Below, one piece after another: positions 15,776-22,800 of a stretch of 30,049 nucleotides of DNA. The notes below the pieces were generated by a model. The model had not been told where the DNA came from. It saw only the letters and a list, made by a program, of their open reading frames with translations, and searched no databases. Where the stretch lies: positions 1 to 30,049 of the forward strand of contig DETO01000043.1 in assembly GCA_002362135.1 (NCBI GenBank). Reading direction: 5' to 3'. Within the stretch, counting starts at the first letter, position 1, and each line of letters begins with the position of its first letter. The DNA is from Ruminococcus sp. UBA3286. GTDB lineage: Bacteria; Bacillota; Clostridia; Oscillospirales; Ruminococcaceae. The position numbers were made by a program, and so were the translations under genes.

Positions 15776-16252
15776 TCAGATAGCAATGTTGTAAATAAGA
15801 AGAATAGAAACGAGAAGCGCAAGAATTGCGTAAGTCTCAACCATAGCCGCCATGATGATACCCTTGCCGTTATGTTCGGGAGCTTTAGCTGTAATTCCTA
15901 CGCCTGCAACAGCGGCTCTGCCCTGTGCGATCGCCGAAAAATAGCCAACTATCGCAATCGGAAGTGAAGCCGCAAGGAACATAAGTCCCTGAGCCGTTGT
16001 AAGTTCAACAGCGCCGCCGCCGATAACGCCTACACGGCTGAGCATGAGAATAGCCGTAAGCAGTCCGTAAAGTCCCTGAGTACCCGGGAGAAGCTGAAGA
16101 ATAAGCACCTTGCTGAATTTGGACGGATCAACTGAAACAACGCCTGCGGCTGCCTCGCCGACCAGTCCTACCGCTCTTGCCGAGCCGATACCTGCAAAAA
16201 GAGCTGCGCAAACTGCGCCAACTATCGCTAATGTGATTCCTAAACTATTCAT
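15776..16252 (-). CDS. ntpK: V-type ATPase proteolipid subunit K, sodium-type
   Basis: This 158-residue protein forms the rotating membrane ring and has four hydrophobic helices, two fused proteolipid hairpins. The ion-carrying Glu is E139 in MVETYAIL. The other ligands known from the Na+-binding ring of Enterococcus hirae are also present: Thr58 and Gln59 in PGTQGLYG, and Gln110 in IAQGRA. The first hairpin has Gln rather than Glu at the ion site, so one ion per subunit is expected. From this the enzyme is predicted to move Na+. The gene overlaps ntpI by 8 bp and is followed by ntpE after 13 bp. Confidence 0.94.
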   Translation of the reverse strand: MNSLGITLAIVGAVCAALFAGIGSARAVGLVGEAAAGVVSVDPSKFSKVLILQLLPGTQGLYGLLTAILMLSRVGVIGGGAVELTTAQGLMFLAASLPIAIVGYFSAIAQGRAAVAGVGITAKAPEHNGKGIIMAAMVETYAILALLVSILLIYNIAI

Positions 16253-18218
16253 TGATATTTTCCTCCTTGAATTTTATATACTTAGTGTTTACTGCGAACG
16301 GTGTAAATTCCCGACCGCCGCCTGTATAGAATTTGCTGAACAGCTCCACAAACTGTAGTCTGTCAGTATGAACGTAAGCGCCGAGAAGGTTTATCGCAAG
16401 ATTTGCCGTATGTCCCACAATAAAGACAACGATCAGCAAAACAAGCTTTACCGCCTTATTTTCAGGCATAGTTCCTATGAGATTGATAACGCCGGCAATA
16501 CTTCCGGTTGCAAGTCCCAGCGCGAGCAGTCTCGAATATGAAAGTATATCGCTGAGCCAGCCTGTAGCTGTATTATACAATGCGTACAATCCGCCGAAAA
16601 GCTTGCCGAAAATAGATTTCGAGCTTCTTCCTGCGGTAAGCACCAGCAATACGACGCCTGCTATCATTACATACATTCCGACTGTTTTGAGGATCTGCGG
16701 AACTTCCGTAAGAATGCTTGCCGCCAGAGGAGCAACGCCCAAAATTGTAAGATATATCGGGACTGTATCGAGAAATGCGTCAAGCTTTCTGCCGTCGTCC
16801 CACGTCATTTTGAACGATACTCCAACACCCAGAAACAGATGCAGGATTCCAAGTCCGAAGGAGTACAGCAGAAGTTTGATCGGATCGTCAAGCGGCTGAA
16901 ACCACAATGCAATGCTGCCGATCTCTTTGCCGAAAAATTCGCGTCCGACTATCTGAACTATATCGCCGAACCAGCTTCCGAATAATGCGCCCCAGAAAAT
17001 TGTGGAGATTCCGCAGTTTCGGAACATTATAAGGGTTTTTCGCATACTGTTTTCAAGTTTGAATTTCTTCAGGGCAATCATTGTACCGATCACCATGACA
17101 ACTCCGTAACCTGCGTCCGAAAGCATCATTCCGAAGAACAGGTAATAGAAAAACGACATTACGGGCGTAGGATCTACGTCAGTTTTCGAGGGCATCGCGT
17201 ACATTTTCGTTATTCCCTCGACCGGTGAAGAAAAGCTGCCGTTTTCGAGAAGTACAGGCACATCTTCATCTTCCGCAGGCTCAAAGCCGCTGATCACTGC
17301 CGTATGTTTTTTCTCGATCTCCTTTTTAAGAGAATCAAAATATTTTTCGGGAACATATCCCTCAAGCACGAATGTGCTTTCCGTTATACCGAGTTTGCTG
17401 AGCGCTTCGTATTTTTCTTTGCGCATTGCAAGGAAATCAACTCCGAATTTCAGCATTCCCCTGTATTCCGACATTGCGGCTATCGCCTTTTCTGAATTGC
17501 CGATAAGCTTATTAAGCTCCCGACGGCGTACAGTATTTTTTCTGATCATTTCCGACGGAGTCATTGCCGCCGATTCCGAAACAGGTACAAATGCAAGCCT
17601 TCGCAGGCAATTTTCAGCCTCCTCCGCGATCTCCTTGCTGCACAATATAAACAGATTTGTCTGCTCTTTTGAAATTGAAACGATCTCGGCGCAGCAGCCT
17701 TCGGGAAGCTGGGATTCAATCTCATCAACCGTTCTGCTGCCCTGCACTGAACCGATATAAGCGGAAGTTCTGGACGTTCCTCTGAAATTCATTGGAACAT
17801 CGAGCGCCGTCCAAGGTTCAAGCAGATCGGAACGGATGCCAAGCTGGATAATTTCAGCCTGAGCCTCGGTGATCATCTTGTGATTTTTGATGATCTCCCC
17901 TGCCGCATTCATGATCTTTTCAAGATCGGCGGCTTTCTGCCCGAATTCATGCTTTTCGATTTCGTCCCGACCACCGAACATATCGGTAAGAGAAGCTTTT
18001 TCCGGAGCGTACTTACCAAGAATGTTAAGCGCCTGATCAACGGTACTTCGGAATTTTTCGAATTCGCCCATCACAGCAGCAACATTCATCTGTTCCAGTT
18101 CTTCACTGCTGTTTTCGCATAACTCAACAACTCCTCGCCGCTGCAAAAGTTCGATTATCTGTTTGCTGTCCGTCAAGGGTGCGATAAGCTCTATCCGCTT
18201 CATTTTGAGCTTTGCCAT
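16245..18218 (-). CDS. ntpI: V-type ATPase membrane stator subunit I
   Basis: Subunit I (subunit a elsewhere) provides the half-channels for ions and anchors the stator. The 657-residue protein has a cytoplasmic N-terminal half (about 1-345, with coiled-coil segments) and a C-terminal half with seven to eight membrane helices. The key arginine facing the ring is R563 in SYSRLLALGLA, and GRE near 635-637 and HTANLAINLLGAYVH are also typical. Length is normal. The ATG at 18218 has GGAG 13 bp upstream, rather far; the next in-frame ATG (18203) would drop five residues. It starts 20 bp after the H subunit gene. Confidence 0.95.
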   Translation of the reverse strand: MAKLKMKRIELIAPLTDSKQIIELLQRRGVVELCENSSEELEQMNVAAVMGEFEKFRSTVDQALNILGKYAPEKASLTDMFGGRDEIEKHEFGQKAADLEKIMNAAGEIIKNHKMITEAQAEIIQLGIRSDLLEPWTALDVPMNFRGTSRTSAYIGSVQGSRTVDEIESQLPEGCCAEIVSISKEQTNLFILCSKEIAEEAENCLRRLAFVPVSESAAMTPSEMIRKNTVRRRELNKLIGNSEKAIAAMSEYRGMLKFGVDFLAMRKEKYEALSKLGITESTFVLEGYVPEKYFDSLKKEIEKKHTAVISGFEPAEDEDVPVLLENGSFSSPVEGITKMYAMPSKTDVDPTPVMSFFYYLFFGMMLSDAGYGVVMVIGTMIALKKFKLENSMRKTLIMFRNCGISTIFWGALFGSWFGDIVQIVGREFFGKEIGSIALWFQPLDDPIKLLLYSFGLGILHLFLGVGVSFKMTWDDGRKLDAFLDTVPIYLTILGVAPLAASILTEVPQILKTVGMYVMIAGVVLLVLTAGRSSKSIFGKLFGGLYALYNTATGWLSDILSYSRLLALGLATGSIAGVINLIGTMPENKAVKLVLLIVVFIVGHTANLAINLLGAYVHTDRLQFVELFSKFYTGGGREFTPFAVNTKYIKFKEENINE

Positions 18219-18238
18219 AAATTATATCACACTCCTTT

Positions 18239-18550
18239 TTACCCGAAAAAGCTGTCGATAATCGACGTTACAGCCTTTTCGGAATTCGCATCGGCGACGC
18301 TTCGAATCTCCTCAAGCCTTTTCGAGCATTCCTGCTCGGCTTTTCGGGAATATTCCGCAAGCTTTTCTCCGTTTGAATTTCGTATTTTCTCGGTTTCCGA
18401 CTTAGCCTCCGCAAGCTTTTTCTGAACGTCAAGAGCAGCCGTTCTTTCGGCTTCTCTGATGATCTCATCGGCTTTGTGACGCGCTTCGGAAGTAAGCTTG
18501 TCGGCTGCCGATTCGGCTTCGAGAATTTTTTCAACTGACTTTGATGCCAT
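18239..18550 (-). CDS. ntpF: V-type ATPase peripheral stalk subunit G/H
   Basis: This 103-residue protein is nearly all charged helix (Ala, Glu, Lys), ending in VTSIIDSFFG. It fits the G/H subunit that forms the stator stalk together with subunit E. It is the first gene of the operon, the place held by ntpF in Enterococcus. The ATG at 18550 follows AGGAGG with 7 bp spacing. A TTG at 18556 is in frame but too close to that site. A hairpin lies directly upstream of the ribosome binding site. Confidence 0.88.
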   Translation of the reverse strand: MASKSVEKILEAESAADKLTSEARHKADEIIREAERTAALDVQKKLAEAKSETEKIRNSNGEKLAEYSRKAEQECSKRLEEIRSVADANSEKAVTSIIDSFFG

Positions 18551-18562
18551 ATTCAACCTCCT

Positions 18563-18620
18563 TTAGGCAGCATCTAAAAACCTCTTTTGACAAAACAGTT
18601 TTTTAGAGATTGCCTTTATT
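18563..18620 (-). repeat. Imperfect inverted repeat before ntpF
   Basis: The arms around TCTAAAAA (18573-18580) and TTTTTAGA (18600-18607) pair over 8 bp, and AGGCA/TGCCT pair outside a 3-by-3 internal loop. The total is about 50 bp and ends next to the AGGAGG of the first V-ATPase gene. It may be a small dispersed repeat or a leader hairpin that affects stability or access to the start. Confidence 0.5.
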
Positions 18621-18621
18621 T

Positions 18622-18706
18622 TAGCGGAATTTCAGGGAAATATATCTGTATACAGAAAAAGAGCCGACCCTACAGACAGCTCCCTCATTGGAATTTCATT
18701 CCCTTG
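18622..18706 (-). promoter_or_regulatory. Structured leader of the V-ATPase operon (attenuator or riboswitch candidate)
   Basis: The transcript is predicted to begin near 18706. It holds a small hairpin (GGAAT-GAA-ATTCC), then GAGCTG (18682-18677) pairing with CGGCTC (18666-18661) around a 10-nt loop and followed by five T residues, which looks like an intrinsic terminator about 45 nt into the message. Farther on, TTCCCT could pair with the AGGGAA at the 5' end, enclosing the terminator and competing with the first hairpin. TGAAATTCC occurs twice. A perfect 12-bp palindrome, TCTGTATACAGA, lies at 18645-18656. Alternative pairing around a terminator is the hallmark of attenuation. I cannot match it to a riboswitch class by eye. 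Confidence 0.55.
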
Positions 18707-18712
18707 ATTAGA

Positions 18713-18741
18713 ATTATATCATAATTTACCATAGGTGTCAA
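18713..18741 (-). promoter_or_regulatory. Promoter of the V-ATPase operon
   Basis: Perfect consensus boxes TTGACA (18741-18736) and TATAAT (18718-18713) are separated by 17 bp. The leader to the first start codon is about 155 nt. Confidence 0.9.
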
Positions 18742-18822
18742 TAGACAAATAAATTTTTTTGTCTGAATACAAAAATCAAATCTTAGAAGATTTCTATTTC
18801 TCAGAAAATTTTTTGAAAATTG

Positions 18823-18851
18823 TTTACAAATTTTATTTTTCATGTTATAAT
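18823..18851 (+). promoter_or_regulatory. Promoter of the sigma factor operon
   Basis: TTTACA (18823-18828) and TATAAT (18846-18851) are 17 bp apart, with TG one base upstream of the -10. This is a housekeeping-type promoter, about 80 bp from the divergent V-ATPase -35 box. The leader is about 110 nt. Confidence 0.8.
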
Positions 18852-18884
18852 TAACAAAGAAAAATATATTTGCAGGGCGGTCGC

Positions 18885-18925
18885 AGAATGTTCATAAAAA
18901 ATTCAAAATTTTTTCCGCACATTCT
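18885..18925 (+). promoter_or_regulatory. Inverted repeat in the sigma factor leader
   Basis: AGAATGT (18885-18891) pairs with ACATTCT (18919-18925), and inside it AAAAAATT pairs with AATTTTTT. The two stems are separated by a 4-by-4 internal loop. It may be an RNA hairpin or a binding site; there is no further support. Confidence 0.45.
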
Positions 18926-18966
18926 CAGCATCAAATACGTTATACATTTAGAAGGGAGGTTATACT

Positions 18967-19428
18967 GTGGCATTGGATATTAACGAACAATACGATAAAA
19001 TTTATCGTTTTTGCTATCTGCGCGTTTCAAACCGTGAAACAGCGGAAGATCTGACGCAGGAAACCTTCCTTCGATACCTCGAACATCCACAGTATCACAA
19101 TATCGATAAAACATTACAGTTGTTGTATACCATTGCCCGTAACCTTTGCAACGACGAATTCAGGCGAAAAAAATTCGAGGAATTGCCTGAAGATACGCTT
19201 GCCGACGAAAATATTGAAGATACTGTACTTACCAATTATTCGCTTAAAGAGGCGCTTGATAAATTATCGGACGAAGACCGCGAGATCATTCTGCTGCGAT
19301 ATGTAAACGAAGTGCCTTTGAACGTTATGGCGGGAATTTATTCCGTCTCACGTTTCGCGCTGAACAGAAGAATAAAAAAGATTCTTGGTTATTTGCATAA
19401 CTACATAGGAAAGGAGGATCTTCTGTGA
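18967..19428 (+). CDS. ECF-type RNA polymerase sigma factor
   Basis: This 153-residue protein has sigma region 2 (about 8-65, with YRFCYLRVSNRETAEDLTQE and TFLRYL) and region 4 (about 95-150, LSDEDREIILLRY followed by a helix-turn-helix around VSRFALNRRIKKIL). Regions 1 and 3 are absent, as in the extracytoplasmic-function group. The start is GTG at 18967 with GGAGG 7 bp upstream. The stop overlaps the GTG start of the next gene by 4 bp, the usual arrangement of a sigma factor and its membrane-bound antagonist. Target promoters are unknown. Confidence 0.9.
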   Translation: MALDINEQYDKIYRFCYLRVSNRETAEDLTQETFLRYLEHPQYHNIDKTLQLLYTIARNLCNDEFRRKKFEELPEDTLADENIEDTVLTNYSLKEALDKLSDEDREIILLRYVNEVPLNVMAGIYSVSRFALNRRIKKILGYLHNYIGKEDLL

Positions 19429-20792
19429 AAAAAAATGAAAAAGAAGCGTTGAAAAAAGCGTTTAATATTCCCGATCCGCAGCATAAGGGAGAATTTTTAA
19501 ATCAGCTTGGCATAAAAAAAAATAACCCGAAACGCCATATTCCGATCATCACACGTTACGCTTCGATGGCGGCTTTTATGGCTATCATGATAGGCATTAT
19601 AAGTAATTTAAGCCTGACCGCCGATTTTCCTGATCAGTTCACCTCTGATAAGACCATAATTCCGACTATCCCCTCCTATGTTACTACGGAAGCTTCTCCG
19701 ACAGCAACTACTGCTTCTACAATCGTTGACGATCAGATACCGTTACAGACAACAGTTTCTTCTGATGAATTTGAAATCATCACGTCATATCCTTTTCCTG
19801 AAACTACTGCGGAAACAAATTCCGCCGAATCGTTCGAACCGCCGTCTACTACAATTTCAGCTGAACCTCCGAATACCGCTGAAACTCATACTGCAACCAC
19901 GGTTCAGACTAATTCTCCCCCAGTTTCCCGACCAACTACACCTACAAGCGTTACTGTTCCGCCTGTTACACTACCTGAAACCACTGTCAGGACTAATTCG
20001 ACATCGACGACCGCTAAAAGTGAACAAACTTTGCCAATAACGACCGCTTCTCCCAATGATGATACCAATGTTGATGCAAAACCGGTCACAACAACGACGG
20101 AAAGTAATGAACCCAGCATTAATATTCCTCCTATCATTACCGCAACAACGACCAAATCCACTACGCCGATTTATACCACCACGAATATAAAACCTCCGTC
20201 TTATGATCATGAAGGAGTTGATCTAACAGTACTCCCTACAAACGCATATACTCCATCGGATATGATAATAAATAAATCTGATTTTGATTCAAGCAAAAAT
20301 GATCCTACAGATAGCCCGTCAACAAATATACCAAGCGATATCACACCGGAGGCGCTTGTGAAAAATTCCACATTCATTTTCCGTGGTGTTATTAAAGAAA
20401 AAATATATACGGACGTTTCAGGGCAGCCCTATACGCAGGAAAATATCATGATAACTGATGTTTGCAAAAGTGAAAAATATTACAATATCAACGATCTGAT
20501 ATCCGTATACAGTCCCGGCGGATATATGCCTTTAAAGACTTATGCGGAAGCTAATAATATTACCTGCGATTATCCTGACAATTACACAATATACAGCGAC
20601 GGCGGAAACAAATCAGTCCGCAATGTAGGTGAAGAATATTACTTCTTCCTTAATTACGGAACGGACGATATGCCTTATGGTGCATTCCGACTTACGGCGC
20701 TTACTGATATTTCAGTTTTCATACTTGACGGAGATGAATTGATCTCTCTCGGAAACAGCAATTTTAAAATTTCATCAAGTATGATCTACTAA
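19425..20792 (+). CDS. Membrane protein with Thr-rich stalk, probable anti-sigma factor
   Basis: This 455-residue protein has a short basic cytoplasmic segment (about 1-40), one membrane span (about 41-63), a very long low-complexity stretch rich in Thr, Ser and Pro (about 75-275) and a folded outer domain (about 300-455) with aromatic residues and two Cys. I do not recognise the outer domain. Position and coupling to the sigma gene suggest that the cytoplasmic segment holds the sigma factor, and that the outer domain senses something beyond the wall, with the stalk as spacer. No zinc-binding anti-sigma motif is visible, and the cytoplasmic part is short for the family. It resembles the RsgI plan without the recognised RsgI domain. 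Confidence 0.6.
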   Translation: MKKNEKEALKKAFNIPDPQHKGEFLNQLGIKKNNPKRHIPIITRYASMAAFMAIMIGIISNLSLTADFPDQFTSDKTIIPTIPSYVTTEASPTATTASTIVDDQIPLQTTVSSDEFEIITSYPFPETTAETNSAESFEPPSTTISAEPPNTAETHTATTVQTNSPPVSRPTTPTSVTVPPVTLPETTVRTNSTSTTAKSEQTLPITTASPNDDTNVDAKPVTTTTESNEPSINIPPIITATTTKSTTPIYTTTNIKPPSYDHEGVDLTVLPTNAYTPSDMIINKSDFDSSKNDPTDSPSTNIPSDITPEALVKNSTFIFRGVIKEKIYTDVSGQPYTQENIMITDVCKSEKYYNINDLISVYSPGGYMPLKTYAEANNITCDYPDNYTIYSDGGNKSVRNVGEEYYFFLNYGTDDMPYGAFRLTALTDISVFILDGDELISLGNSNFKISSSMIY

Positions 20793-20818
20793 TTTTGACA
20801 AACTCTTCTAAACTCCTT

Positions 20819-20867
20819 AATAAAACAGCGGCGAACCTGATAATTATCGGCTCGCCGCTGTTTTATT
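20819..20867. terminator. Two-way intrinsic terminator
   Basis: Arms of 16 nt (20819-20834 and 20852-20867) pair perfectly, with A-rich and T-rich outer ends. It separates the converging sigma operon and the long minus-strand operon. Confidence 0.9.
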
Positions 20868-20882
20868 GTTAAAATAAGTTTT

Positions 20883-21236
20883 TTAGATAGTATTCAAGGC
20901 ATTTATAGCGCCTATTGTCTGCATATAATCGGCTTCCAATTGAGGCATGAGTTTCTCCGCCTCCATGTATTCACCGTTTCTCAGCGCCTCGGTCACACTA
21001 TTGCTTGAGGAGTAAAGTTTTGTGAAGCTTAGATTCTGACACACGCCTTTCAAAGTATGCGCCTCGCGAAACGCCTCATCATAATTTTCCGATTTCATGG
21101 CATTTGTGAGATTTTCAAAGCTTGGGTCGGCAAGAAATTTTATGATAAATTTCTGCACCAGCTTTTCCGTCATAAGCCGTGAAATTACGCTTTCGTAATC
21201 GCCTTCCAGAGCCATATAACATTCTTTGACAGTCAT
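20883..21236 (-). CDS. HPt (histidine phosphotransfer) protein
   Basis: This 117-residue all-helical protein has the HPt signature AHTLKGVCQNL, with His60 as the phosphate-carrying residue. HPt proteins shuttle phosphate between receiver domains and hybrid kinases. It has GGAGG before the ATG and begins 9 bp after the receiver-HD-GYP gene, so the two are likely partners. No hybrid kinase is present in the window. It is the last gene before the terminator. Confidence 0.88.
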   Translation of the reverse strand: MTVKECYMALEGDYESVISRLMTEKLVQKFIIKFLADPSFENLTNAMKSENYDEAFREAHTLKGVCQNLSFTKLYSSSNSVTEALRNGEYMEAEKLMPQLEADYMQTIGAINALNTI

Positions 21237-21245
21237 AATTACCTC

Positions 21246-22772
21246 CTACTCCGCTTCGCCTATATCTATGACTTTTCCAATAACGCCGCAGATAAGCTTT
21301 GCGTCATCAGAATCCAACAAGGCTTTGCAGATAATCTCCGTATCATGGATTTTATTTTTAACATTAACTTTACAGTTGATTCTTACCGTTGAATCATTCG
21401 GCACAGCATTATGAAGCAGCTCCGTAATCCGTGCTATATCTTCTCGGCTTATTATAGAATACAACTCGTCGTTTTTAAGTGGATCGTTTATTAAAATATC
21501 ATTCTCAAAAAGTCCGCTGCTGTTCGGCATTATCGTAAGCATCGGCGGAACCGATGTGTATTCAAAATCCACATCTTTTGAAATTGAAGCATAAAAATTG
21601 CTCTTCGTCTTTTCATATTCCAACAAGCGTATAGTCTCTTCCGAAGCCGAAAGTTCGTCGTACTGCACCAATTCGGGAGAAATATTCGCCTTTGCGATAA
21701 CGTCGCTGGAAATCGGCTTTTTCAACTCGTCGCGAATATCCTCGGACGCCTGTTTCAGGCACTCAAGAAGCAGCGGATTGAACTGACCACATTCTCCGTT
21801 CAATATCATATCCATAGCTTTTTCATGAGAAAACGCTTTTTTATATACACGCTCGCTGGTGAGCGCGTCATAAACGTCAGCAAGCGCAACTATCTGCGCA
21901 GAAATCGGTATCTCTTCCCCTGACAGTCCGTCAGGATACCCCCTGCCATCAAAACGTTCGTGATGCCAGCGGCAGATCTCATACGCCACCTTGACCAACG
22001 GTTCGTCCTTATATGTAGCCAACTCGTCCAGAAGAGAAGCTCCTGCAAGAGAATGCGACTTCATTACAGCAAATTCTTCATCTGTAAGTCTGCCGGGCTT
22101 ATTAAGTATATTATCAGGCACGGAAATTTTACCGATATCATGAAGTGCGGACGCCTTTGCAATAAGCGCGATGTCAGATTCCGAAATATCATATTTATCA
22201 GTTATCCGTATAAGCTGCCTGAGAAGGATCTTAGTAAACTGCTGTACATGAAGAACATGCAGACCGCTTTCGCCGTTTCTAAATTCTACAATATGGCTGA
22301 GAATATTTATCATCAGACTGCTTTCTTTTTCTTTTTCATAAATCTGATCTGCCACCATGCCTACAAGTTTTTTCTGTTTGGCGTACAGCATAATTGTATT
22401 AACAACTCTATGGCGGACGATAAGCGCGTCAAACGAACGGCTTATAAACTCGGTTATTCCCAGATCATAAGCCCTGCGCATAGACGAAACGGAATCGTCC
22501 GACGAGATCATGATAACGGGAATATCCTTTATCCAGCCCTTGCTGTTCATTATATTAAGCACTTCGTAACCGTCCATGACCGGCATAACTATATCAAGCA
22601 GCACAAGTGAAATATTAACGCTTTCCTTTTGAAGTATAGCAACAGCTTCCGCGCCGTTTTCAGCTTCCACAATAATATATTCATCTCCGAGCATTTCCGA
22701 CAAAATATTGCGGTTCATTGCGTTATCGTCAACGATAAGGACTTTTAGTCTGTCCCGATCAAGAATCCCCAT
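21246..22772 (-). CDS. Receiver-HD-GYP protein (c-di-GMP phosphodiesterase)
   Basis: This 508-residue protein combines a receiver (about 8-125; acidic pair D15-D16, phospho-acceptor D60), an HD-GYP domain (about 150-345; HDIGK at 211-215, HHERFDGRGYPDGL at 270-283) and a C-terminal domain of about 110 residues with a PAS-like pattern. HD-GYP enzymes hydrolyse cyclic di-GMP. All metal-binding motifs are present, so activity is likely. The conserved receiver Lys-Pro pair reads Arg-Ser (112-113), which may alter phosphorylation-driven switching. The ATG at 22772 has AAGGAGG 8 bp upstream; an upstream TTG (22790) overlaps that site. It lies between mutS2 and the HPt gene. Confidence 0.9.
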   Translation of the reverse strand: MGILDRDRLKVLIVDDNAMNRNILSEMLGDEYIIVEAENGAEAVAILQKESVNISLVLLDIVMPVMDGYEVLNIMNSKGWIKDIPVIMISSDDSVSSMRRAYDLGITEFISRSFDALIVRHRVVNTIMLYAKQKKLVGMVADQIYEKEKESSLMINILSHIVEFRNGESGLHVLHVQQFTKILLRQLIRITDKYDISESDIALIAKASALHDIGKISVPDNILNKPGRLTDEEFAVMKSHSLAGASLLDELATYKDEPLVKVAYEICRWHHERFDGRGYPDGLSGEEIPISAQIVALADVYDALTSERVYKKAFSHEKAMDMILNGECGQFNPLLLECLKQASEDIRDELKKPISSDVIAKANISPELVQYDELSASEETIRLLEYEKTKSNFYASISKDVDFEYTSVPPMLTIMPNSSGLFENDILINDPLKNDELYSIISREDIARITELLHNAVPNDSTVRINCKVNVKNKIHDTEIICKALLDSDDAKLICGVIGKVIDIGEAE

Positions 22773-22800
22773 AACGAAAACCTCCTTCAAATTGTAAATC

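Noticed and set aside
18622..18706. Fluoride (crcB) or guanidine riboswitch in the V-ATPase leader
   Set aside because: Some short segments look similar, but the conserved core order of those classes could not be laid out on this sequence, and the gene context does not fit.
19678..20210. Alternative-frame and antisense open frames in the Thr-rich region
   Set aside because: Low-complexity ACN codons leave other frames open by chance; the plus-strand frame has the coupled start, membrane span and folded end.
19680..20230. Tandem DNA repeat in the Thr-rich stalk
   Set aside because: The protein is biased in composition, but the codons vary and no fixed DNA unit repeats in register.
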